Positions 35,464 through 43,237 of a stretch of 64,000 nucleotides of DNA are shown here, piece after piece. Every line of letters begins with the position of its first letter. The stretch's first letter is position 1. Both the position numbers and the translations under genes were made by a program. The notes beneath the pieces were generated by a model, which made no database searches, was not told the DNA's origin, and saw nothing but the letters and a program-made list of their open reading frames with translations. Source of the DNA: Bacteroidota bacterium (GTDB lineage Bacteria; Bacteroidota; Ignavibacteria; Ignavibacteriales; Ignavibacteriaceae); assembly GCA_021815405.1 (NCBI GenBank), contig JAKAGV010000003.1, positions 124,001 to 188,000 of the forward strand, written 5' to 3'.

Positions 35464-38220
35464 ATGGTCGGCGAAACAATTCTTCACTATAAAATTATTG
35501 GAAAGCTTGGCGAAGGCGGAATGGGCGAAGTTTACAAAGCTCAGGATACAAAACTAGACCGCTTTGTTGCATTAAAATTCCTTCCTTCTGAAATGACTGC
35601 TTCTGAAGAGAATAAAGCAAGATTTATTCAGGAAGCAAAAGCTGCCTCAGCAATGAATCATCCGAATGTCTGCACAATTTATTCTATAGAGGAATACAAT
35701 AAGCAGCTTTTCATTTCTATGGAATTTATTGATGGCATAACTCTCCGAAATAATAAACAGCAACTGTCCGAAAAAAGAATTTTAGACATTGGAATTCAAG
35801 TAGCGGAAGGCTTGGCTGCTGCGCATGAAAAAGGAATTGTTCACCGCGATATAAAGCCTGAGAACATCATGATTCGCAAGGATGGTATTGTGCAGATAAT
35901 GGATTTCGGATTGGCTAAGCTTAGAGAAACATCCGGTGTTTCAAGATTGACTAAAGCTGGTACAACAATGGGAACGATGGGCTATATGTCCCCCGAACAA
36001 GTGCAAGGATTAGATGTTGATCATCGTACTGACATATTTTCTCTTGGAGTTGTTCTTTATGAACTTCTTGCAGGTGAATCTCCATTTAAAGGAGTTCATG
36101 AAACTGCAATAATGTATGAGATTGTAAATGTTGATCCTCCGCCGATAGCCACGGTTAAAGAAGGAATCGATCCACAGTTGGACGGAATTATACTTGAGTG
36201 TCTTGAGAAGGACAAGGACGAAAGGTTCCAATCTGCGAAGGAACTTGCCAAGAATTTAAGAAAGATTCAGCGAACGTTAACTTCTGGTAGATCAAGCAGA
36301 ATGTATAGCGTTAATACGCAGGCTTTCAATGCAAAGAGCGGACAAACTACTGCTGCTATAAATACTACAACTAAAACTTCGATTGGAGAAATACAGGTTA
36401 AAAATTTATTCAAAAATATTTTCTATAATCCTAAAATATTCTGGTCAGCAGCGGTAGTATTATTTATTGCAGTTCTTTTTCTTCTGATCTTTTCTGTCTT
36501 CAACAGAACAAAAGTTGAGATGCAGGAAATTAAAGCTACAATTTTAACTCCGCACGGAATCAATTATGATAATACATTAGGAAGCAATTTATCAATTTCA
36601 CCCGACGGTCAATATATCTCGTTTGTTGGAGTTGATTCCTCAGGTACAGAAAAATTATGGGTAAGACCAATTAATTCATTAACTGCCAGACCGTTAACAG
36701 TTGCGACAAATGAGGCATATCCGTTCTGGTCTCCCGATAGTAAAACAATAGCTTATTTTGATAAAGGAAAGCTGCTGAAAATATCTCTTGATGCGGGAAC
36801 TTCACTTCCTATTTGTGATGCTGCTGCAGGCAGAGGAGGAGCGTGGAGTGTTAACGGAACAATTGTCTTTTCTCCAACTCCATCCGGTCCTCTTTATAAA
36901 GTTCCTTCTTCAGGCGGAAAGCCGGTAGAAATTATTAAAACGGATACAACAATCCCGGCTCAGAGCTTAAGATGGGCTTTCTTTTTACCTGACGGGAATC
37001 ATTTCATATATTCCACCGAAAATAGCTACACCGGATCAACACCTACTGACGCTATCTTCGCAGCTTCTTTAGATAATCCGAAACCGAAAAAACTTATGAT
37101 CACCTCATCCAACTGCCAATATGCAGATGGGTATTTACTTTTTGTACGCCAGTCAATTCTTCTTGCGCAAAAATTTGACCCAGGCAAATTAAAGCTTGAA
37201 GGAGAAGCTATGCCTGTGGCCGAAAATATTCAGTATTGGGATTCAAGAATCTCCGCTACATTTGCTGTTTCGCAAAACGGAAAGCTTGTGTATCTTCAAG
37301 GATATCAAAATGATCAAAGCCTGGTTTTGCTGGACAAAAACGGTAACGAGATAAGGAAATTATCGAATATGATTCCGTATAACTCAGCGCAGTTCTCACC
37401 TGGTGGAAATAGAATTGTGTGCGATCTGTACGATCCTAATGAAAAGAAATATGATGTTTGGGTCTATGATCTTAATAGAAGTGTTTGGACAAGGCTGACA
37501 TTTGACAAAGGCGATATAGTTCCTAACTGGACATTAGATGGGAAGCAGATAACATACGGTTCAAATAATAACAGCTCCGTTTTTAATGCTTATATAAAAA
37601 ATGCTGACGGCTCCGGCGAGGCAGCACTATTATATAAATCAAATATCACTAAAATAGTAACCAGTATTTCGCCGGACGGTAAATATTTCTTATACACAGC
37701 GATAGATTATTCCGGAAGTTCTAGCGGCTATGATATATTTTTATTGCCGGCACAGGGAGATAAAAAACCTGTTCCAATAGCTGCAACTAATTTTAATGAA
37801 TTCGACGCACAATTCTCACCCAATATGAAATGGATTGCTTATCAGTCGGATGAATCCGGAAAATACCAAATTTATGTAATCCCATTTAACCCAAGTAATC
37901 CGGCAGAAAACTCTAGCGGCAAATGGCAAATATCCGTTGATGGAGGAGTTGGTGCTAAGTGGATGAATAACGGAAGAAGTATTTATTTTGTTACTCCGGA
38001 TAATAAGATAATGGGTGTGGATGTAAATGAAAACGGCTCATCGATTTCACCTGGGAAACCCTATGTTGTATTTACTCCGGGCAATACAAAAATTTTAAAA
38101 CTTTTCGATATAAATAAAACCGGTACAGAAGTAACTGCAACTATACCGAACGGGCAGAATGCCCAGCCGTCAATCACATTAATCGATAACTGGCAAAAGG
38201 AAGTTGAAGGTAATAAATGA
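35464..38220 (+). CDS. Ser/Thr kinase with TolB/PD40 propeller sensor (K1)
   Basis: A PknB-type kinase, 918 residues. The cytosolic kinase domain (about 8-275) has the glycine loop KLGEGGMGEVYKAQD, VALKF (lysine), HRDIKPENIM and IMDFGLAKL. It is therefore expected to be active. A juxtamembrane linker follows, then one transmembrane segment near 326-346 (FWSAAVVLFIAVLFLLIF). The periplasmic part is a PD40/TolB-like beta-propeller: SISPDGQYISFVG, PFWSPDSKTIAYFD, AQFSPGGNRIVCDL, AQFSPNMKWIAYQSDESG. It probably senses an extracytoplasmic ligand. GAGG precedes the ATG. The stop overlaps the next kinase-like gene (ATGA). Confidence 0.94.
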   Translation: MVGETILHYKIIGKLGEGGMGEVYKAQDTKLDRFVALKFLPSEMTASEENKARFIQEAKAASAMNHPNVCTIYSIEEYNKQLFISMEFIDGITLRNNKQQLSEKRILDIGIQVAEGLAAAHEKGIVHRDIKPENIMIRKDGIVQIMDFGLAKLRETSGVSRLTKAGTTMGTMGYMSPEQVQGLDVDHRTDIFSLGVVLYELLAGESPFKGVHETAIMYEIVNVDPPPIATVKEGIDPQLDGIILECLEKDKDERFQSAKELAKNLRKIQRTLTSGRSSRMYSVNTQAFNAKSGQTTAAINTTTKTSIGEIQVKNLFKNIFYNPKIFWSAAVVLFIAVLFLLIFSVFNRTKVEMQEIKATILTPHGINYDNTLGSNLSISPDGQYISFVGVDSSGTEKLWVRPINSLTARPLTVATNEAYPFWSPDSKTIAYFDKGKLLKISLDAGTSLPICDAAAGRGGAWSVNGTIVFSPTPSGPLYKVPSSGGKPVEIIKTDTTIPAQSLRWAFFLPDGNHFIYSTENSYTGSTPTDAIFAASLDNPKPKKLMITSSNCQYADGYLLFVRQSILLAQKFDPGKLKLEGEAMPVAENIQYWDSRISATFAVSQNGKLVYLQGYQNDQSLVLLDKNGNEIRKLSNMIPYNSAQFSPGGNRIVCDLYDPNEKKYDVWVYDLNRSVWTRLTFDKGDIVPNWTLDGKQITYGSNNNSSVFNAYIKNADGSGEAALLYKSNITKIVTSISPDGKYFLYTAIDYSGSSSGYDIFLLPAQGDKKPVPIAATNFNEFDAQFSPNMKWIAYQSDESGKYQIYVIPFNPSNPAENSSGKWQISVDGGVGAKWMNNGRSIYFVTPDNKIMGVDVNENGSSISPGKPYVVFTPGNTKILKLFDINKTGTEVTATIPNGQNAQPSITLIDNWQKEVEGNK

Positions 38221-38531
38221 TTGACGAAACTATTCTTCACTATAGAATAATTGAAAAGCTTGGTGAAGGTGGCATGGGCGTCGTATACAAAGCCGAAGAC
38301 TTAAAGCTTAAACGCATTGTTGCTTTGAAATTTTTGCCTTCTCATGTTACATCATCCATAGATGACCTTGCACGATTCAACCAGGAAGCGCAAGCTGCGG
38401 CAATTCTTAATCATCCTAATATCTGCACAATCTATTCTATTGAAGAAGAAAACCGAAAGCAATTCAATGATATAATTCAAGTTATTAAGAACAAGGTGAA
38501 AGAACAGCAAAATATTTTAGCGTTGAATTAA
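38217..38531 (+). pseudogene. Truncated Ser/Thr kinase (N-lobe only)
   Basis: An open frame of 104 residues with a perfect kinase beginning: IDETILHYRIIEKLGEGGMG, VALKFLP and a helix C-like LARFNQEAQAAAILNHPNICTIYSIEEENRKQ. It then switches to an unrelated lysine-rich tail (FNDIIQVIKNKVKEQQN) and stops. The catalytic loop, DFG and C-lobe are missing, so it cannot phosphorylate. It overlaps the stop of K1 as ATGA, so it may still be translated. It looks like a deletion product of a full kinase gene; a short regulatory peptide is possible but unproven. Confidence 0.8.
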
Positions 38532-38579
38532 AATGAGTAGGAATAATAAATCAAACGAATAAATTTTTGAGTGATTATT

Positions 38580-38687
38580 ATGAACGTTGAAATAATTCAT
38601 CATTACAAAATACTAGAGAAACTAGGCGAAAGCAGATCTGTCCGCCGAAGCCCTATATTAATTACTAAGGTGAACTATGATAAGTGA
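38580..38687 (+). pseudogene. Decayed kinase 5' end before K2
   Basis: A 35-codon frame MNVEIIHHYKILEKLGES matches the shared kinase leader up to the glycine loop. It then reads SRSVRRSPILITKVNYDK and stops inside K2. The CTGTCCGCCGAAGC stretch after the glycine loop recurs in the two other remnants. The AAGGTG ribosome site of K2 lies within it. It is either a relic, or a leader peptide whose translation affects K2. Confidence 0.7.
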
Positions 38688-40791
38688 AACTATATTACAC
38701 TACAAAATCAGTGAGAAACTTGGCGAAGGCGGAATGGGCGTAGTCTATAAAGCCGAAGATAACAGATTGAAACGTGAAGTAGCCATCAAATTTTTGCCAC
38801 ATCATATTTCTGCTAATAAAGAAGAACGTCAGAGGTTTGAAATTGAAGCACAAGCGGCTGCCTCACTCAATCACTCGAACATCGCCACTATTTATTCAAT
38901 AGAAGAAAGCGGCGAAGAAATATTTATCGTAATGGAATACATAAACGGGCAGGAATTAAAGAAGAAGATCGAGAGCGGGAAATTATCAATTGATGAATCT
39001 TTAAAAATTATAGAACAAATCTCACTTGGCTTGAAAGCAGCACATCAGAAGGGAATAATTCACCGCGATATAAAAAGCAGTAACATAATGATTACGCCTT
39101 CCGGGCAAGTTAAGATTATGGATTTTGGTCTTGCAAAAGTTAGCGGCAGCAGTCAAATAACAAAGGTAGGCACAACAATCGGAACAATTGCCTACATGTC
39201 TCCCGAACAAGCTCGTGGCGAAAGTGCTGATCACCGTTCCGATATCTGGGCAATGGGAATAATCCTATATGAAATGCTAGCAGGGAATGTACCATATGGC
39301 GGTGAATTTGAACAAGCAATTATTTATTCTATCCTAAATGAAAATCCGGTATCGATCTCCAATTTACGTCCCGAAGTTCCGTTAAAGCTTGAGCAGATTC
39401 TTAATAAACTGCTTGCAAAAGATAAGGAACAAAGGTTCCAGAATATGGAAGATTTTATAAAAGATTTAAGTGAGATTAAAAGGAATGATTTTATGGAAAA
39501 TGAAAACGAAGGTAAAACTATTGCAGTTTTGCCGTTTGAAAATATAAGCCCAGATAAAGAGACGGATTATTTTGCTGATGGACTTGCGGAGGAACTTATT
39601 ATCAATCTTTCTAAAATTAAGGAAGTCAGTGTTGTTGCGCGGACTAATTCCATGCAGTATAAAGGAACAAAGAAGGACATTGGAACTATCGGCAGAGAAT
39701 TAGGTGCACGTTATATAATGGAAGGGAGTGTAAGAAAATTTAAAGACGATGTAAGAATTTCCGTACAATTGATTGATGTTCATAAAGGCACTCAATTATG
39801 GGGCGAGACTTACAAAGGCAAGCTTGCCGATATTTTCGATATTCAGGAAAACGTTTCTAAAGAAATTGTAGATGCACTTATGGTTAAGCTCTCACCGGTT
39901 GAGAAAGTAGTTCTAACAAAGAAGCAAACAACAAATGCTGAGGCATATGATTATTATCTTAAAGCAAGAAATTTCCTCGCCAATAGGACAAGAAACAATA
40001 TTGATTTCGCTATACTACTCTGTCAAAAGGCGGTTGAACTTGATTCCCGCTTTGCTGCCGCTTATGCAGGACTTGGAGAAGCATATGCGATTATTTATCG
40101 AGATTTTGACAGAAAAGACATTTGGCTTGATAAGGCTTTAGATGCAAGTCTGAAAGCATTAATGTATGATTCAACTTTGTCTGATGCTTATGCTTCTCTT
40201 GGTTTATCTTATTTTGGTAAAAATGCACTTGATGATGCACTCACTTCCAGCAAAAAAGCCATCGAACTTGATCCAAATAATTTTAATGCATACTGGATAT
40301 TGTCTCGAATCTATCACACTACCGATAGGGATATAGAAGCACTCGAATGTTTGAATAAAGTTATATCTATAAATCCAAATTTCTTTACCGCCTATGATGA
40401 TCTTGAAATGTATTATGAAAGAACTAATGATGAAGAGAATTATAAAAAAACTCTTCAAAAAGTTGTTTTGATTGTTTCAAAGTATTTAATGCAGCATCCG
40501 GAAGATACATACCGGCGGATGGCTTATGCAGTTACTCTTGCAAAACTTAACAAGCTAGAGGAAGCGAAATCAGAAGGAGAAAAAGCCTTGGAACTCAGTC
40601 CGAACGATGCAATTATGATGTATTACGGCGCGTGTCTTTATGCAAGGCTTGGCGATAAACAGCGTGCTGTTGAACTTATTACTAACTCCGTAAACAACGG
40701 TTACGAAAATTTCGAATGGATTAAACGCGATCCGGATTTTAATAGTATCCGAAATGAACCCGGCTATAAAAAATTAATTGAAGGTAAGTAA
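38677..40791 (+). CDS. Ser/Thr kinase with FlgO/TolB-like domain and TPRs (K2)
   Basis: 704 residues. Kinase domain: KLGEGGMGVVYKAED, VAIKF, HRDIKSSNIM and IMDFGLAKV, with GTIAYMSPEQARGE as activation-loop end. From about residue 283 comes the FlgO/TolB-like domain found in COG5616 proteins (TIAVLPFENISPDKETDYFADGLAEELI ... YIMEGSVRKF), followed by about five TPR units (AYYDYYLKARN-like, FNAYWILSRIYH, AMMYYGACLYARLGD). No transmembrane segment is visible between kinase and TPRs, so the whole protein is probably cytosolic. It is a close paralogue of K3. It overlaps the decayed 5' end upstream. Confidence 0.92.
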   Translation: MISETILHYKISEKLGEGGMGVVYKAEDNRLKREVAIKFLPHHISANKEERQRFEIEAQAAASLNHSNIATIYSIEESGEEIFIVMEYINGQELKKKIESGKLSIDESLKIIEQISLGLKAAHQKGIIHRDIKSSNIMITPSGQVKIMDFGLAKVSGSSQITKVGTTIGTIAYMSPEQARGESADHRSDIWAMGIILYEMLAGNVPYGGEFEQAIIYSILNENPVSISNLRPEVPLKLEQILNKLLAKDKEQRFQNMEDFIKDLSEIKRNDFMENENEGKTIAVLPFENISPDKETDYFADGLAEELIINLSKIKEVSVVARTNSMQYKGTKKDIGTIGRELGARYIMEGSVRKFKDDVRISVQLIDVHKGTQLWGETYKGKLADIFDIQENVSKEIVDALMVKLSPVEKVVLTKKQTTNAEAYDYYLKARNFLANRTRNNIDFAILLCQKAVELDSRFAAAYAGLGEAYAIIYRDFDRKDIWLDKALDASLKALMYDSTLSDAYASLGLSYFGKNALDDALTSSKKAIELDPNNFNAYWILSRIYHTTDRDIEALECLNKVISINPNFFTAYDDLEMYYERTNDEENYKKTLQKVVLIVSKYLMQHPEDTYRRMAYAVTLAKLNKLEEAKSEGEKALELSPNDAIMMYYGACLYARLGDKQRAVELITNSVNNGYENFEWIKRDPDFNSIRNEPGYKKLIEGK

Positions 40792-40848
40792 AATCAAAAT
40801 TTATGGGCATAAAAAAATTATAGTTTATAAAAATTTTAAGGTGATGAT

Positions 40849-42987
40849 ATGGCTAATTTAGTTGGAAAGACAATTTCGCACTATAATATTCAAAATAAAA
40901 TTGGCGAAGGTGGAATGGGTGTTGTCTATAAAGCTGAAGATTTAAAACTTGGACGGAGTGTGGCAATAAAGTTCCTTCCGCCACATCTCGCATCTGCTTC
41001 CGAAAATAAATCAAGATTTCTACAAGAAGCCAAAGCTGCAGCTTCTTTAAATCATCCAAACATCTTAAGCATTTATGAGATTGATGAGCGGGATAGTTTT
41101 CTTTTTATTGTAATGGAGTTTATTGAAGGTGAAACTCTTAAATCTTATTTGGCACATCTTAAATCTGGCTCTGGTATTCCTTATGTAAAAGCAACAGATT
41201 GGCTGGCTCAAATAGGGCAAGGGCTTAAAGCTGCACACGATAAAAATATTATTCATAGGGATATCAAAAGCGAAAATATTATGATAACCGGAGACGGTAA
41301 ATTAAAAATTATGGATTTTGGATTGGCAAAGCTTCAAGGCAGTTCTGGTCTAACTAAGACAGGAACTTCTTTGGGGACACTATCCTATATGGCTCCTGAA
41401 CAGGCACAAGGGATGCCGGCTGATCACCGCTCCGATATCTGGTCACTCGGCGTTGTATTTTATGAAATGCTTACAGGTGAGACGTTATTTAAGGCTGAGC
41501 ATGAAGCTGCTTTATTGTATCTAATTGTAAATGAAGAACCGCCTGCACCAAGTCTGCTGGACAGAAAAATTCCAGGACAGATAGATCAGATTGTTAAGAA
41601 AATGCTCAATAAAGATCCCGGGCAGCGTTATCAAAATATAGACGAGTTGTTGAAATCTCTTAATGAATTGAAGGAAGATATAGACAAAGCCTCGTCAACA
41701 TCAAAACGCAAAGCCATTGCTGTGCTTCCTTTCGATAATATCAGCTCCGATAAAGAGAATGAATATTTTGGTGACGGTTTGACAGAAGAACTTATTGCCA
41801 ACTTGTCCCGGCTTAAAGAAATGCGCGTCATTTCAAGAACAACAACTATGCAGTATAAAGACACGAAGAAAGATATTAAAACAATAGGTAAGGAACTTGG
41901 TGCAAGATATATAATGGAAGGAAGTGTAAGAAAATTTCATGATGATTTAAGGATTACCGCACAGTTGATAGACGTAGACAGTGATGAGCAGCTATGGGCT
42001 GAAACTTATAAAGGTAAGTTAGCCGATATATTTGACATCCAAGAGAAAGTTGCAAAACAAATTGTTGATGCGTTAATGGTTAAACTTACTCCTACAGAAA
42101 AGGTTGAATTAACAAAACGCCCAACATTAAATGCCGAAGCATATGATTATAACCTAAGGGCAAGAAAGTATTTATATCGTCAATCAAAGAACAATGTTCA
42201 ATTTGCAATTCAATTTTTTGAAAAAGCTATCGCACTTGACTCGCGCTATGCGGAAGCATATGCAGGCTTAGCAGAAGCTCATGCAATAAGATATGCCTAT
42301 TTCGAAAGGAAAGAAACCTGGTTGGATAAGGCATTAGAACTAAGCTTGAAAGCAATAATGTATGACTCAACTTTGTCCGAAGCCTATGCAGCTCTGGGCC
42401 TTTCTTATTTTTATAAAGGAACGTTTGATGAATCATTGACCGCAGTGCAAAAATCGCTTTCACTTGATTCAAATAATTTCTTTGCTTATTGGATTTTAGG
42501 CAGAATTTATTTTACTACTGATAAAGATAAGGAGGCGGTCGAGCCTTTAAAGAAAGTCATTGAACTTAATCCGGAGTTTTATACCGCGTACATTGATTTA
42601 AGGATGGTATATGAAAAACTTGGTGATAAAGAAAATTTAAAAAATATTGTTAAGTCATCACTCGAATTCTTTCCTAAATTTTTGGAACAAAACCCGGACG
42701 ATGGAAGGGCAAGAATTTTATACGCCAGCATGTTATTGACCGAGGATAAAATTGAAGAAGCAAAAAAAGAAACGAGCATGGCTCTTGAATTGAGCCCCAA
42801 TGATAATGTTATGCTTTACAATGCAGTCTGTCTTTATTCAAGGATAAATGAAAAAAAGCTTGCTGTTGAAACTTTGAAAAATATTATTGCTACCGGATTT
42901 GAGCATTATGATTGGATTAAAAGAGATCCCGATCTTGAGAACATAAGGAATGAACCGGAATACTTGGAACTCATGAAAGGTAAATGA
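40849..42987 (+). CDS. Ser/Thr kinase with FlgO/TolB-like domain and TPRs (K3)
   Basis: 712 residues, built like K2: kinase motifs KIGEGGMGVVYKAED, VAIKF, HRDIKSENIM, IMDFGLAKL and SYMAPEQ. Then AIAVLPFDNISSDKENEYFGDGLTEELI begins the FlgO/TolB-like domain near 287, with YIMEGSVRKFHDDLRI, and TPRs follow. K2 and K3 align along their whole length, so they are tandem duplicates. The N-terminus (MANLVGKTISHYNIQNKI) departs from the ETILHYK leader of the other kinases. AAGGTG lies 6 bp before the ATG. It is the only full-length kinase in the middle of the array without a decayed leader or overlapping gene before it. Confidence 0.92.
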   Translation: MANLVGKTISHYNIQNKIGEGGMGVVYKAEDLKLGRSVAIKFLPPHLASASENKSRFLQEAKAAASLNHPNILSIYEIDERDSFLFIVMEFIEGETLKSYLAHLKSGSGIPYVKATDWLAQIGQGLKAAHDKNIIHRDIKSENIMITGDGKLKIMDFGLAKLQGSSGLTKTGTSLGTLSYMAPEQAQGMPADHRSDIWSLGVVFYEMLTGETLFKAEHEAALLYLIVNEEPPAPSLLDRKIPGQIDQIVKKMLNKDPGQRYQNIDELLKSLNELKEDIDKASSTSKRKAIAVLPFDNISSDKENEYFGDGLTEELIANLSRLKEMRVISRTTTMQYKDTKKDIKTIGKELGARYIMEGSVRKFHDDLRITAQLIDVDSDEQLWAETYKGKLADIFDIQEKVAKQIVDALMVKLTPTEKVELTKRPTLNAEAYDYNLRARKYLYRQSKNNVQFAIQFFEKAIALDSRYAEAYAGLAEAHAIRYAYFERKETWLDKALELSLKAIMYDSTLSEAYAALGLSYFYKGTFDESLTAVQKSLSLDSNNFFAYWILGRIYFTTDKDKEAVEPLKKVIELNPEFYTAYIDLRMVYEKLGDKENLKNIVKSSLEFFPKFLEQNPDDGRARILYASMLLTEDKIEEAKKETSMALELSPNDNVMLYNAVCLYSRINEKKLAVETLKNIIATGFEHYDWIKRDPDLENIRNEPEYLELMKGK

Positions 42988-43137
42988 TTTTCCGAACTTA
43001 ACTTAATTGGCTGTTCCTTTTTATAGCCGATAATTCTTAAATCAGAATCTTGAAAACTTTACAGTGCGTTAAGTAACAAAATGGAGATGATAATATTAAA
43101 AAAATAATGAGTGTGAAAAGTTCTATAAAGGCGGCTG

Positions 43138-43237
43138 ATGATTGGCAAAACAATTTTACATTTGCAAATTCTTTAAAACTATGCGAAGTCAGCCCTGTCC
43201 GCCGAAGCATCTTAATAAATATTAGGAACTTACTATG
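43138..43237 (+). pseudogene. Decayed kinase 5' end before K4
   Basis: MIGKTILHLQIL followed by a stop, then in another frame a degenerate LCEVSPVRRS. It matches the shared kinase leader up to the glycine loop with at least one frameshift. It carries the same CTGTCCGCCGAAGC segment as the remnants before K2 and K6. It ends at the K4 start (43235), whose AGGA site it contains. Confidence 0.7.
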
